64,000 nucleotides of DNA, from assembly GCF_006716885.1 (NCBI RefSeq), contig NZ_VFPU01000001.1, positions 1,364,001-1,428,000 of the forward strand. The letters are read 5' to 3'. The notes below the pieces were generated by a model, which searched no databases, was not told where the DNA came from, and worked only from the letters and a program-made list of their open reading frames with translations. Below are positions 49,371-58,649 of the stretch, piece after piece. The DNA comes from Ornithinimicrobium humiphilum (GTDB lineage: Bacteria > Actinomycetota > Actinomycetes > Actinomycetales > Dermatophilaceae). The number at the start of each line of letters is the position of its first letter. Position 1 is the stretch's first letter. The translations under genes and the position numbers were made by a program.

Positions 49371-49558
49371 GAGGTTCCTTGCAGGAGAAGCAGCCGGACC
49401 TGACGAGTTTAGCATTTCGTCAATCCATGAATCCATGTGGCCCTGGTCTCGTTCGGCCCTCGGTCGAATCGGACACGCCGGGCGTTCCTGCCGTGCAGGT
49501 CAGCGCGGGCGTTCTCGCAGGTCCCCTCCGGGTGGTCGGTGATGTCGGTCGGGCGATC

Positions 49559-49564
49559 TAGGAT
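49559..49564 (+). promoter_or_regulatory. -10 element before dnaE
   Basis: TAGGAT, eight bases before the ATG at 49573, fits a leaderless dnaE mRNA. Confidence 0.35.
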
Positions 49565-49572
49565 CGACTGCG

Positions 49573-52500
49573 ATGTCAGTCGCAGCCAGCCCCGCCCAGA
49601 GCTTCGTCCACCTGCACAACCACACCGAGTACTCCATGCTCGACGGTGCCGCGCGGATCGACGACATGTTCAAGACCGCGGCCGAGTTCGGGATGCCCGC
49701 GATCGCGACGACCGACCACGGCTTCATCTTCGGCGCCTACGAGTTCTGGAAGACCGCGCAGCGCTACGACGTCAAGCCGATCATCGGCCTCGAGGCCTAC
49801 CTGACGCCGGGCACGCACCGCACCGACAAGACCCGGGTCAAGTACGGCGACGGCGGGCGCGACGACGTCTCCGGTGGTGGTGCCTACACCCACATGACGA
49901 TGCTGGCCCGCAACAACAACGGCATGCACAACCTCTTCCGGCTGGCGTCGCTCGCGTCGATGGAGGGCTACTACTTCAAGCCCCGGATGGACCGCGAGCT
50001 CCTGGAGAAGTACGGCCAGGGGATGATCGTCACCACCGGCTGCCCGTCCAGCGAGGTGCAGACCCGCCTGCGGCTCGGCCAGTGGAAGGAGGCAGTGCAG
50101 TGGGCCTCCGACCTCAAGGACATCTTCGGCGCGGACAACGTCTTCTGCGAGCTCATGGACCACGGCATCGAGATCGAGCGCGTGGTCCGGCAGGACCTGC
50201 TCAAGCTCGCCAAGGAGCTCAACCTCCCGCTGCTGGCGACCAACGACCTGCACTACACCCGCCAGGAGGACGCCACCGCGCACGCGGCGCTGCTGTGCGT
50301 CCAGTCCGGGTCGACGATGCAGGACCCCAACCGCTTCAAGTTCGACGGTGACGGCTACTACCTCAAGAGCGCCGAGGAGATGCGCCACATCTGGCGCGAG
50401 CTGCCCGAGGCGTGCGACAACACCCTGCTCGTCGCCGAGCGGTGCGAGGTCTCCTTCACCGAGGGCGAGGGGCGCTACATGCCCCGCTTCCCCTGCCCGC
50501 CCGGGCACGACGAGACCAGCTGGTTCCTCTCCGAGGTCGAGACCGGCCTGCGCCGCCGCTTCCCCGAGGGCGTGCCGGACTACGCCAGCAAGCAGGCGGC
50601 CTACGAGTCCGAGGTCATCATCTCCAAGGGCTACGCCGGCTACTTCCTCGTCGTCGCCGACTTCATCAACTGGGCCAAGAACAACGGCATCCGCGTCGGC
50701 CCCGGCCGTGGCTCGGGTGCGGGCTCGATGTGCGCCTACGCGATGGGCATCACCGACCTCGACCCGATCCCGCACGGTCTGATCTTCGAGCGCTTCCTCA
50801 ACCCCGAGCGCAAGTCGATGCCCGACTTCGACGTCGACTTCGACGACCGGCGACGCGCCGAGGTCATCCGCTACGTCACCGAGAAGTACGGCGACGACCG
50901 GGTCGCGATGATCGTCACCTACGGCACCATCAAGGCCAAGCAGGCGCTCAAGGACGCCTCCCGCGTGATGGGCTACCCCTTCGCGATGGGCGAGAAGCTC
51001 ACCAAGGCGATGCCGCCGGACGTCATGGGCAAGGGCATCCCGCTCTCGGGCGTCTACGACGAGGAGCACAAGCGCTACAAGGAGGCCGACGAGTTCCGCC
51101 AGGTCCTCGCCGAGGACCCGCACGCCGCGGAGGTCTTCGAGACCGCCAAGGGCCTGGAGGGCCTGAAGCGGCAGTGGGGCGTGCACGCCGCCGGCGTCAT
51201 CATGTCGAGCGAGCCCCTGCTCGACCTCATCCCGATCATGCGCCGCGAGCAGGACGGCCAGATCATCACCCAGTTCGACTACCCCACGTGCGAGTCGCTG
51301 GGTCTGGTCAAGATGGACTTCCTGGGGCTGCGCAACCTCACGGTCCTCGACGACGCGATCAAGAACATCAAGGACAACCGGGGCGAGGACATCGACCTCG
51401 ACCAGCTGTCCAAGGACATGACCGACAAGAAGACCTACGAGCTGCTGGGCCGCGGTGACACCCTCGGCGTCTTCCAGCTCGACGGCAACGGCATGCGCCA
51501 GCTGCTGCGCCTCATGCGCCCCGACAACTTCGAGGACATCTCCGCGGCGCTCGCGCTCTACCGGCCCGGCCCGATGGGCGTCAACGCCCACACCAACTTC
51601 GCGCTGCGCAAGAACGGCCAGCAGGAGGTCGTGCCGCTCGACCCGGCGCTGAAGGGCAAGCTGCAGCCCCAGATGGAGGAGGCCCTCGGACCAATTCTTG
51701 GAAATACATATGGTTTATGTATCTACCAGGAACAGGTCATGGAAATTGCTCAGAAATTGGCGGGCTACACGCTCGGCAACGCGGACCTGCTCCGCCGCGC
51801 GATGGGCAAGAAGAAGAAGGAGGTCCTCGACGCCGAGTACGTCCCCTTCTCCGAGGGCATGAAGGCCAACGGTTACAACGAGGCCTCCATCGCCGCGCTG
51901 TGGGGCGTCCTGGTGCCGTTCTCTGACTACGCCTTCAACAAGGCTCACACGGCCGCCTATGGCGTCATCTCCTACTGGACCGCCTACCTCAAGGCCAACT
52001 ACCCGGCCGAGTACATGGCGGCGCTGCTGACCAGCGTCGGCGACGACAAGGACAAGACGGCGCTCTACCTCGCCGAGTGCCGGCGCATGGGCATCGCGGT
52101 GCTGCCGCCCGACGTCAACGCCTCCGTCGCCAACTTCGCCGCGGTCGGCGACGACATCCGCTTCGGCCTCTCGGCGATCCGCAACGTCGGCCACAACGTC
52201 GTCAGCGCGATCGCCCGGACCCGGGAGGAGAAGGGCGACTTCACCTCCTTCGAGGACTTCCTGCGCAAGTGCCCGGTCGTGGTCTGCAACAAGCGGACCA
52301 TCGAGTCGCTGGTCAAGGCCGGCGCCTTCGACAGCCTCGGTCACACCCGCCAGGGCCTGGTCAGCGTGCACGAGCGCTACGTCGACGCCCTCGTCGACGA
52401 GAAGAAGCAGGAGGCGATCGGCCAGGACAGCCTCTTCTCCGGATTCGGCCTCGGCGACGACGGCGAGCAGGACGCGGGTATGCAGATCGTCACCCTCCCG

Positions 52501-53157
52501 CCCATCCCCGCGGTGGAGTGGGACAAGTCGGTGCTGCTCGCCTTCGAGCGGGAGATGCTCGGCCTCTACGTCTCCGACCACCCGCTCAACGGCATCGAGC
52601 ACATCCTGTCGCAGCACGCCAGCGCCTCGATCCTGGAGATCGTCGGCGAGGACGGCGCCAAGGACGGCGACTTCGTCACCGTCGCGGGCCTGATGACCAA
52701 CCTGCAGCTCAAGCGCACCAAGAACGGCGACCCCTACGCCCGCCTGTCCATCGAGGACATGGCCGGCTCGATCGACGTCGTCTTCTGGCCCAAGACCTAC
52801 ATGACGATCTCGACGATGCTCGCCGAGGACACCGTCGCCGTGGTCAAGGGCCGGCTCAAGAAGGGCGACGACGGCGCCGAGCTGCTCGCCAACGAGCTCC
52901 AGCTGCCCGACATCAAGCAGGGCCCGCGCGGACCGGTCGTGCTCAACGTGCCGCTGACCCGGGCCACGGACGGGCTGGCCCACAAGCTCAAGGGCGTGCT
53001 GGCCAACCACCCCGGCGGCACGGAGGTGCACGTCAAGCTCGTGCAGCCGGGCCGGACGGTGCTCATGCGCCTCGACGAGTCGCTGCGGGTCAACGCCTCG
53101 GCCGAGCTCTTCGGCGAGCTCAAGGCCTTGCTCGGGCCGGCCTGCATCAGCAGCTGA
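49573..53157 (+). CDS. dnaE: DNA polymerase III alpha subunit DnaE
   Basis: 1194 residues, full length for DnaE1. The PHP domain is at the N-terminus (FVHLHNHTEYSMLDGAARID), the palm carries PDFDVDFDDRRR, and GPGRGSGAGSM, the tandem helix-hairpin-helix and a C-terminal OB fold (VTVAGLMTNLQLKRTKNGDPY) follow. It is the replicative polymerase. A patch of about 70 bases at 51691-51760 is strongly AT-rich (about 63% A+T) and contains a TTA codon (Leu715) and TGT (Cys716), unlike the rest of the gene; the protein sequence across it is conserved (GNTYGLCIYQEQVMEIAQK). Confidence 0.97.
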   Translation: MSVAASPAQSFVHLHNHTEYSMLDGAARIDDMFKTAAEFGMPAIATTDHGFIFGAYEFWKTAQRYDVKPIIGLEAYLTPGTHRTDKTRVKYGDGGRDDVSGGGAYTHMTMLARNNNGMHNLFRLASLASMEGYYFKPRMDRELLEKYGQGMIVTTGCPSSEVQTRLRLGQWKEAVQWASDLKDIFGADNVFCELMDHGIEIERVVRQDLLKLAKELNLPLLATNDLHYTRQEDATAHAALLCVQSGSTMQDPNRFKFDGDGYYLKSAEEMRHIWRELPEACDNTLLVAERCEVSFTEGEGRYMPRFPCPPGHDETSWFLSEVETGLRRRFPEGVPDYASKQAAYESEVIISKGYAGYFLVVADFINWAKNNGIRVGPGRGSGAGSMCAYAMGITDLDPIPHGLIFERFLNPERKSMPDFDVDFDDRRRAEVIRYVTEKYGDDRVAMIVTYGTIKAKQALKDASRVMGYPFAMGEKLTKAMPPDVMGKGIPLSGVYDEEHKRYKEADEFRQVLAEDPHAAEVFETAKGLEGLKRQWGVHAAGVIMSSEPLLDLIPIMRREQDGQIITQFDYPTCESLGLVKMDFLGLRNLTVLDDAIKNIKDNRGEDIDLDQLSKDMTDKKTYELLGRGDTLGVFQLDGNGMRQLLRLMRPDNFEDISAALALYRPGPMGVNAHTNFALRKNGQQEVVPLDPALKGKLQPQMEEALGPILGNTYGLCIYQEQVMEIAQKLAGYTLGNADLLRRAMGKKKKEVLDAEYVPFSEGMKANGYNEASIAALWGVLVPFSDYAFNKAHTAAYGVISYWTAYLKANYPAEYMAALLTSVGDDKDKTALYLAECRRMGIAVLPPDVNASVANFAAVGDDIRFGLSAIRNVGHNVVSAIARTREEKGDFTSFEDFLRKCPVVVCNKRTIESLVKAGAFDSLGHTRQGLVSVHERYVDALVDEKKQEAIGQDSLFSGFGLGDDGEQDAGMQIVTLPPIPAVEWDKSVLLAFEREMLGLYVSDHPLNGIEHILSQHASASILEIVGEDGAKDGDFVTVAGLMTNLQLKRTKNGDPYARLSIEDMAGSIDVVFWPKTYMTISTMLAEDTVAVVKGRLKKGDDGAELLANELQLPDIKQGPRGPVVLNVPLTRATDGLAHKLKGVLANHPGGTEVHVKLVQPGRTVLMRLDESLRVNASAELFGELKALLGPACISS

Positions 53158-53177
53158 GGTGGACGGGAGAGACGGCG

Positions 53178-53188
53178 CACGGCATACC
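53178..53188 (+). repeat. CACGGCATACC copy 7
   Basis: Exact 11-mer 20 bases after the dnaE stop, outside any gene. Confidence 0.6.
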
Positions 53189-53249
53189 TCCGGAGTTGTT
53201 CCCTCCGAAAACTCGGGGGCCGCATACACGCCTCGCCCCGACTCGCGGG

Positions 53250-53255
53250 TAGCGT
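53250..53255 (+). promoter_or_regulatory. -10 element before the oligopeptidase gene
   Basis: TAGCGT, seven bases before the GTG at 53263, consistent with a leaderless transcript. Confidence 0.35.
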
Positions 53256-53262
53256 TGGGCGG

Positions 53263-55395
53263 GTGACTGCCGAGACCACCCGACCGACCCCACCCGTCGC
53301 CGCACGCCGCGAGACCGTGCGCAGCCACCACGGGGAGGACGTGTCCGACCCCTACGAGTGGCTCCGCGACAAGGAGGACCCGGAGGTCATCGCCCACCTC
53401 GAGGCCGAGAACGCCTACACCGAGGCGATGACGTCCCACCTCGAGGGGCTGCGCGAGGCGGTCTTCACCGAGATCAAGGGCCGCACCCAGGAGACCGACC
53501 TCTCGGTCCCGGTGCGCCACCGCGACTGGTGGTACTACTCGCGCACGATCGAGGGTCAGCAGTACGCCGTGCACGGCCGCATCGCCGTCGGTGACTCGCC
53601 CGACCGCCCGGTGCTCGACCCCGCCTCGCCGCCCGAGGGCGAGCAGGTGCTGCTCGACGGCAACGCCGAGGCGGAGGGCCTGGAGTTCTTCTCCCTCGGC
53701 GCCTTCGACGTCAGCGCCTCCGGCGACCGGCTCGCGTATGCCGTGGACACCTCCGGCGACGAGCGCTTCGACCTGCGCATCAAGGACCTCACCACCGGCG
53801 AGGTCATCGACGACGCGGTCACCGGCATCGGCTACGGCACGGCCTGGTCCGCCGACGCCGCCCACATCTTCTACACCCGCGTCGACGACGCGTGGCGGCC
53901 CTACCAGGTCTGGCGGCACGAGGTCGGCGCGTCCGCCGAGACCGACGTCCTCGTCTACCAGGAGGACGACGAGCGCTTCTGGATGGGCGTCGGGGCCTCC
54001 CGCGACGACCGCCACATCATCATCGGCCTGGGCAGCAAGAACACCTCCGAGTTCCGCATCCTCTCCGCCGAGGACCCGCTGGGGGAGTTCCGCGTCGTGG
54101 CCCCCCGCGAGGAGGGCGTCGAGTACGAGGTCGAGCCCGCGGGCGAGCGCCTCTGGATCGTCCACAACCGCAGCCACCGCGACTTCGAGCTTGCGGTCGC
54201 GCCGCTCGGCAGCAGCTCCGCCGAGGAGTGGCGCACCGTCCTGCCCGGGGAGGAGGGCGTGCGCATCAGCGGCGTCGAGGCCTTCTCCGGCCACCTCGCG
54301 GTCTCGCTGCGCCGCGACGGCCTGACCCAGGTGCAGGTGCTGCCGCTGTCGACCGCGGGCCTGCCGGTGGGCCAGGGCTACCAGGTGCCCGTCGACGAGG
54401 AGGTCTACTCCATCGAGACCGGCACCAACCCGACCTACGACACCGACACCCTCCAGGTCGTCGTCGAGTCGCTGGTCACCCCGCGCAGCATCTACGACCT
54501 CGACCTGGTCAGCGGCGACCTCGACCTGGTCAAGCGCCAGCCGGTGCTCGGCGGCTTCGACCCGGCCGACTACCAGCAGCACCGCCTCTGGGCTACGGCC
54601 GCCGACGGCACCAAGATCCCGATCTCGCTGGTGGCGCGCAAGGACGTGCAGGTCGACGGCACCAACCCCGGCCTGCTCTACGGCTACGGCTCCTACGAGA
54701 TCTCCATCGACCCCTACTTCTCCGTGGCGCGGCTGTCCTACCTCGACCGCGGCGTCGTCTACGCCATCGCGCACGTGCGCGGCGGCGGCGAGATGGGCCG
54801 CGGCTGGTACGAGACCGGCCGCATGGAGCACAAGCGCAACACCTTCACCGACTTCGTCGCCTGCGCCGACCACCTCGTCGAGACCGGCTGGGTCGCCCCA
54901 GACCGGCTCGCCGCCGAGGGCCGCTCCGCCGGCGGTCTGCTCATGGGCGCCGTGGTCAACCTCGCGCCCGAGCGCTTCCGCGTCGTGCACGCCGGAGTGC
55001 CCTTCGTCGACGCGCTGACGACGATCCTCGACCCCTCGCTGCCGCTGACCGTGGGGGAGTGGGAGGAGTGGGGCAACCCGCTGGAGTCGGCCGAGATCTA
55101 CGAGATCATGCGCTCCTACAGCCCCTACGAGAACATCCGCGAGACCGACTACCCCGCGATCCTCGCGACCACCGGCCTCAACGACACGCGCGTCTTCTTC
55201 GTCGAGCCGGCCAAGTGGGTCGCGCGCCTGCGCGAGACCGTCACCAACGACCCGGCCGAGCGCCCGATCCTGCTCAAGACCGAGATGGTCGCGGGCCACG
55301 GCGGCAAGACCGGTCGGTATGACGCGTGGCGCGAGACCGCCTTCGAGATCGCGTTCATGCTCGACCAGCTGGGCGCCACCGAGCTGCGCGGCTGA
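53263..55395 (+). CDS. ptrB: S9A serine peptidase, oligopeptidase B type
   Basis: 710 residues. The N-terminal part (DPYEWLRDKEDPEVIAHLEAEN) and beta-propeller fit oligopeptidase B. The catalytic domain has Ser555 in EGRSAGGLLMGAV, Asp641 in LNDTRVFF and His679 in AGHGGKTGR, so the triad is complete, and AIAHVRGGGEMGRGWYETGR precedes it. It should cut short peptides after basic residues in the cytoplasm. No signal peptide. Confidence 0.93.
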   Translation: MTAETTRPTPPVAARRETVRSHHGEDVSDPYEWLRDKEDPEVIAHLEAENAYTEAMTSHLEGLREAVFTEIKGRTQETDLSVPVRHRDWWYYSRTIEGQQYAVHGRIAVGDSPDRPVLDPASPPEGEQVLLDGNAEAEGLEFFSLGAFDVSASGDRLAYAVDTSGDERFDLRIKDLTTGEVIDDAVTGIGYGTAWSADAAHIFYTRVDDAWRPYQVWRHEVGASAETDVLVYQEDDERFWMGVGASRDDRHIIIGLGSKNTSEFRILSAEDPLGEFRVVAPREEGVEYEVEPAGERLWIVHNRSHRDFELAVAPLGSSSAEEWRTVLPGEEGVRISGVEAFSGHLAVSLRRDGLTQVQVLPLSTAGLPVGQGYQVPVDEEVYSIETGTNPTYDTDTLQVVVESLVTPRSIYDLDLVSGDLDLVKRQPVLGGFDPADYQQHRLWATAADGTKIPISLVARKDVQVDGTNPGLLYGYGSYEISIDPYFSVARLSYLDRGVVYAIAHVRGGGEMGRGWYETGRMEHKRNTFTDFVACADHLVETGWVAPDRLAAEGRSAGGLLMGAVVNLAPERFRVVHAGVPFVDALTTILDPSLPLTVGEWEEWGNPLESAEIYEIMRSYSPYENIRETDYPAILATTGLNDTRVFFVEPAKWVARLRETVTNDPAERPILLKTEMVAGHGGKTGRYDAWRETAFEIAFMLDQLGATELRG

Positions 55396-55465
55396 CGTCG
55401 CCGGGGTGGGCGACGCCCGTCGTTCCACCCCGCGCGGCCCCGTCGGGCCGTGCCATCATCGCTGC

Positions 55466-55885
55466 GTGGAGTGCCTGTTCTGCCGCATCGTCTCCGGGGA
55501 CGAACCCGCCGAGATCGTGCTGCGGACGGACACGGCGGTCGGCTTCCTCGACACCCGGCCCGTCTTCAAGGGGCACGTGCTGCTGGTGCCGCGTGACCAC
55601 ATACCCACGCTGACGGAGCTGCCCGACGACCAGCTCGAGCCGCTCTTCGCCACCGCCCGGACCCTGGCCGGCGTGATGCGCACCGAGCTGGGCGCGCAGG
55701 GCTCGTTCGTGGCGATGAACAACGTCGTGAGCCAGTCCGTGCCCCACCTGCACGTGCACGTCGTGCCGCGCACCAAGGGCGACGGGCTGCGGGGCTTCTT
55801 CTGGCCGCGGACGAAGTATGACGAGGGGGAGGCCGAGGCCTACGGGCGCCGGCTGCGGGAGGCGCTGGGCACCGGTGCAGCCTGA
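55466..55885 (+). CDS. HIT family nucleotide hydrolase/transferase
   Basis: 139 residues from the GTG at 55466. CLFCRIVSGDEPAEIV opens the fold and HLHVHVVPR is the histidine triad with the central catalytic His. It probably hydrolyses AMP-linked nucleotides of the Hint type. Its stop overlaps the next start by 11 bases. The codon CAC-ATA-CCC in the HIPTL stretch carries another rare ATA inside a CATACC sequence. Confidence 0.9.
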   Translation: MECLFCRIVSGDEPAEIVLRTDTAVGFLDTRPVFKGHVLLVPRDHIPTLTELPDDQLEPLFATARTLAGVMRTELGAQGSFVAMNNVVSQSVPHLHVHVVPRTKGDGLRGFFWPRTKYDEGEAEAYGRRLREALGTGAA

Positions 55886-57056
55886 CCCGGACGTGCGGCG
55901 CGACCCGGCGCTGTGGATGCGGCGGGTCCGCCCCCGCACGCGTGCCATCAGGGCGCTGCGACGGGTGCGGCGCAACCTGCCCCACCTGCTGCTCGCCGCC
56001 AGCGCCGCCGGTCTGGCCTACCTCATCGCCAGCCTCGTCTTCCCGTCCGCCGACGCCGTCTTCGCCCCGATCGCCGCCGTCGTCTCGGTCGGGCTGTCGG
56101 CCGGCCAGCGGCTGGTGCGCGCGGCGGAGATCACGACCGGCGTCGTCCTCGGGCTGCTGCTCGCCGACACACTGACCCGGCTCATCGGCGCGGGGCCGTG
56201 GCAGCTGGCGCTCGCCGTGCTGCTCGGGATGTCCGCGGCCGTGGCGCTGCGCGCGAGCTCGCTCATGGCCAACCAGGCGGCCGTGACGGGGGTGTTCGTC
56301 ATGGTCCTCGTCCCCCTGCAGAACACCCCGCCGCACGTGCGGCTCATCGACGCGGTCATCGGCGGGCTCGTGGCCATCACGCTCAACGCGCTCTTCGCGC
56401 CCGACCCCCACCGGGTGGCGCTCACCACAGCTGAGCAGCTGCTGGAGAGGCTCGCCACGGCATACCGGGATCTCGCGCGAGCGCTCGACGAGTCCGACCT
56501 CAAGACGGCGCGTCGCGTGCTGAGCGACCTGGAGCAGCTGGAGACCGCCGGCCGCGACCTCGAGACCGCGATCAACGCGACGCGCGAGCGCATCACGCTC
56601 GCGCCGAGCAAGACGCGTCTGGTGCAGCGGCGCCGGCTGCGCGCGATGGAGCAGCTGGCCGTCCGCGCCGGGATCATGGTCACCTCCGCCCGGTCGAGCT
56701 CGCGCGCCGCGGCCACGCTGGCGCGGCACGGCGGTGAGACCGACGAGAGCCTCGTGACCGCGGTCGACCAGGTGTCCCAGGCGCTGCGGGTGCTCCGCGA
56801 CTGGGTCCGGGGCACCGTGCGCATGAACACCGCCCGCGAGGAGGTGCTGCGAGCCGCCGTGACCGCGAGCAAGGCGCTGCGCAAGGGCTCGCCGGCGGAG
56901 CAGGCGCTGGCCTGGCAGGTGCGTTCGGCGTCCGTCGACATGCTGCGCGTGCTCGGGCTGACCTACACCGCGGCGGTCAAGGCGCTCGAGGACGCCGCCG
57001 GGAGGGCCGACACCCTCCCGCCCGAGCCCGGAGGGCCCGGCAACGCACCTGCGTAA
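55875..57056 (+). CDS. FUSC/aromatic acid exporter-like membrane protein
   Basis: 393 residues. Five to six membrane helices span residues ~35-185 (LLLAASAAGLAYLIASLVF, FAPIAAVVSVGLSAGQRLVRA, LGMSAAVALRASSLMANQAAV, VRLIDAVIGGLVAITLNALF), followed by a long cytoplasmic helical domain. This half-size FUSC layout is common in actinobacteria; transport of aromatic acids is only the family name. The GTG at 55875 overlaps the HIT gene; a GTG at 55893 is an alternative. Confidence 0.8.
   Translation: MQPDPDVRRDPALWMRRVRPRTRAIRALRRVRRNLPHLLLAASAAGLAYLIASLVFPSADAVFAPIAAVVSVGLSAGQRLVRAAEITTGVVLGLLLADTLTRLIGAGPWQLALAVLLGMSAAVALRASSLMANQAAVTGVFVMVLVPLQNTPPHVRLIDAVIGGLVAITLNALFAPDPHRVALTTAEQLLERLATAYRDLARALDESDLKTARRVLSDLEQLETAGRDLETAINATRERITLAPSKTRLVQRRRLRAMEQLAVRAGIMVTSARSSSRAAATLARHGGETDESLVTAVDQVSQALRVLRDWVRGTVRMNTAREEVLRAAVTASKALRKGSPAEQALAWQVRSASVDMLRVLGLTYTAAVKALEDAAGRADTLPPEPGGPGNAPA
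56456..56466 (+). repeat. CACGGCATACC copy 8
   Basis: Exact 11-mer in the FUSC-like gene, read as A-T-A-Y. Confidence 0.6.
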
Positions 57057-57108
57057 AGCGTGGCGAACGGCTAGCCTCGCAGGAACCGCGATCGAGAAGG
57101 AGGACCTC

Positions 57109-58251
57109 ATGGATCTGATGACCCGGGCCGAGTTCGAGGAGCTGGTGGGAGACGGGGACGGCACGCGCGTCTCGCTGTTCATCCCGACCCACCGCGTGGG
57201 TGGGGGCAAGGAGAGCGAGGCCGACCGCCTCCGGTGGAAGAACCTGCTCGGCGCGGTGGAGGCGGCCCTTCTCGAGGACGGCCACGAGCAGCGCGACGTC
57301 GCGCAGCTGCTCGCCCCGGCCCGGGAGCTGCACGGCGACGGTATGGCGTGGAGCCACATGGCGGACGGGCTCGCCATGTATCTCGCCCCCGGCTGGAGCG
57401 CGATGTACCGCGTCCCGCTGGAGCTGCCCGAGCTGGCAGCCATCGGGTCGGGCTTCGTGCTCGGGCCGGTGCTGCCGCTGCTCAGCGACCAGAACTACGT
57501 GGTCCTCACCCTGAGCCAGCGGCACGTCCGCGTGCTGCGCGGCAGCCGCGACCGCATCGGCGAGCTCGACGTGCCGTCGGTGCCGAGCGCCTTCGAGGAC
57601 GTCTTCGAGCCCGACGGTCCCGCCTCCGACTCGGTGCCGCGGCCGACGGCGTCCGGGCGCAGCGGCCAGGCCGGGTCGGTCTACTACGGCGGTGGCTCGG
57701 CCGACAACGTCCACAAGGAGGACGTCACCGAGTTCTTCCGCGAGGTCGCCCGGGGCGTCGAGGAGCACCTGGCCGGTCGCACGATCCCGATGATCCTGGC
57801 CGGCCTGCCAGAGTGGGTGGCCGTCTACCGCACGATCAACACCTATCCGCACCTGCTCGACGCGGCGATCGAGCGCAACCCCGACGACATGAGCGCGGAC
57901 GACCTGCGCACGGCCGCCTGGGGGCTCGTCGAGACCCGCCTCGCACAGGACTCCGCGCGGCTGCTCGACCGCTACCAGGAGCAGCTGGCCCGGGGCAACG
58001 GTGCGGCGACGCCCGAGGACGTGGCCGCGGCCGCTGCCGAGGGGCGTGTCGACACGCTGCTCATCTCGGCGGACGGGTGCTACACCGGCAACCCCGACGG
58101 TCCGGCGATCGTCCGCCCGGGCCGTGACGAGGACGACGTGTGCGGTGTGGTCGACGCCGCCGCCCGTGCGACCCTGCGCAACGGGGGAGCTGTGCGGGTG
58201 CTCGAGGAGCTTCCCGACGGGGCTCCCGTGGCAGCGGTGATGCGCTACTGA
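57109..58251 (+). CDS. baeRF (bacterial archaeo-eukaryotic release factor-like) protein, family 3 type
   Basis: 380 residues from the ATG at 57109 after AAGGAGGACC. The start MDLMTRAEFEELVGDGDGTRVSLFIPTHR and the middle AGLPEWVAVYRTIN with LLISADGCYTGN fit the baeRF family of eRF1/aRF1-like folds, thought to act on ribosomes under stress. There is no GGQ loop in the expected place, so peptide release is not predicted. TAGCCT at 57072-57077 is a likely -10. Confidence 0.78.
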   Translation: MDLMTRAEFEELVGDGDGTRVSLFIPTHRVGGGKESEADRLRWKNLLGAVEAALLEDGHEQRDVAQLLAPARELHGDGMAWSHMADGLAMYLAPGWSAMYRVPLELPELAAIGSGFVLGPVLPLLSDQNYVVLTLSQRHVRVLRGSRDRIGELDVPSVPSAFEDVFEPDGPASDSVPRPTASGRSGQAGSVYYGGGSADNVHKEDVTEFFREVARGVEEHLAGRTIPMILAGLPEWVAVYRTINTYPHLLDAAIERNPDDMSADDLRTAAWGLVETRLAQDSARLLDRYQEQLARGNGAATPEDVAAAAAEGRVDTLLISADGCYTGNPDGPAIVRPGRDEDDVCGVVDAAARATLRNGGAVRVLEELPDGAPVAAVMRY

Positions 58252-58649
58252 CGCGCAGCCGGCATACGTGGACGAGGTGGTCGCCCTGTGGCGGCCATCT
58301 CGTTCGTGTCCTTGCGGTGCAGTCGCGGGGGTCCGGTCCTGATCAGGAGAGTGGTGGATCGTGGTCGTCAGGGCGACCATTTCCTACCACTCTGTTTCCG
58401 GCCCCGGGCAGTTTGGCGGCCCGGTGCTGACGGTGAGCGAGCCGGGCCATTGCTGACGTTAGACCCGGCCCTGTCTTCGTAGCGCATCCAAACGTCGCTT
58501 TCACCCAAAAGGGTGAGGCCCGCGGCGAGAGACGATTGCTCGTCTCCCACCGCGGGCCTCGGACCGGCATCACCCGGTCAAGATGCCGCGCCGTTGCGAC
58601 ACGCTCGCTTCGCTCTGATCAGTTCGCGACGTCACCGCCGCGATGTCGA
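58252..58649. other. Structured intergenic region between the baeRF gene and glnA
   Basis: 398 bases with no gene. A stem-loop at 58348-58393 pairs AGAGTGGT with ACCACTCT and has an inner TGGTCG/CGACCA pair. The glnA terminator follows. GGTCGCCCTG near 58278 is the inverse of CAGGGCGACC near 58369. Confidence 0.5.
58515..58560 (-). terminator. Bidirectional terminator after glnA
   Basis: Outer stem GAGGCCCGCGG/CCGCGGGCCTC (58515-58525/58550-58560) and inner stem GAGACGA/TCGTCTC around TTGC, 90 bases past the glnA stop. Confidence 0.75.

Noticed and set aside
51715..55428. 1237-residue open frame on the minus strand opposite dnaE and the oligopeptidase
   Set aside because: Repetitive Val/Gly/Leu/Arg text and no family match; both plus-strand genes have complete catalytic motifs.
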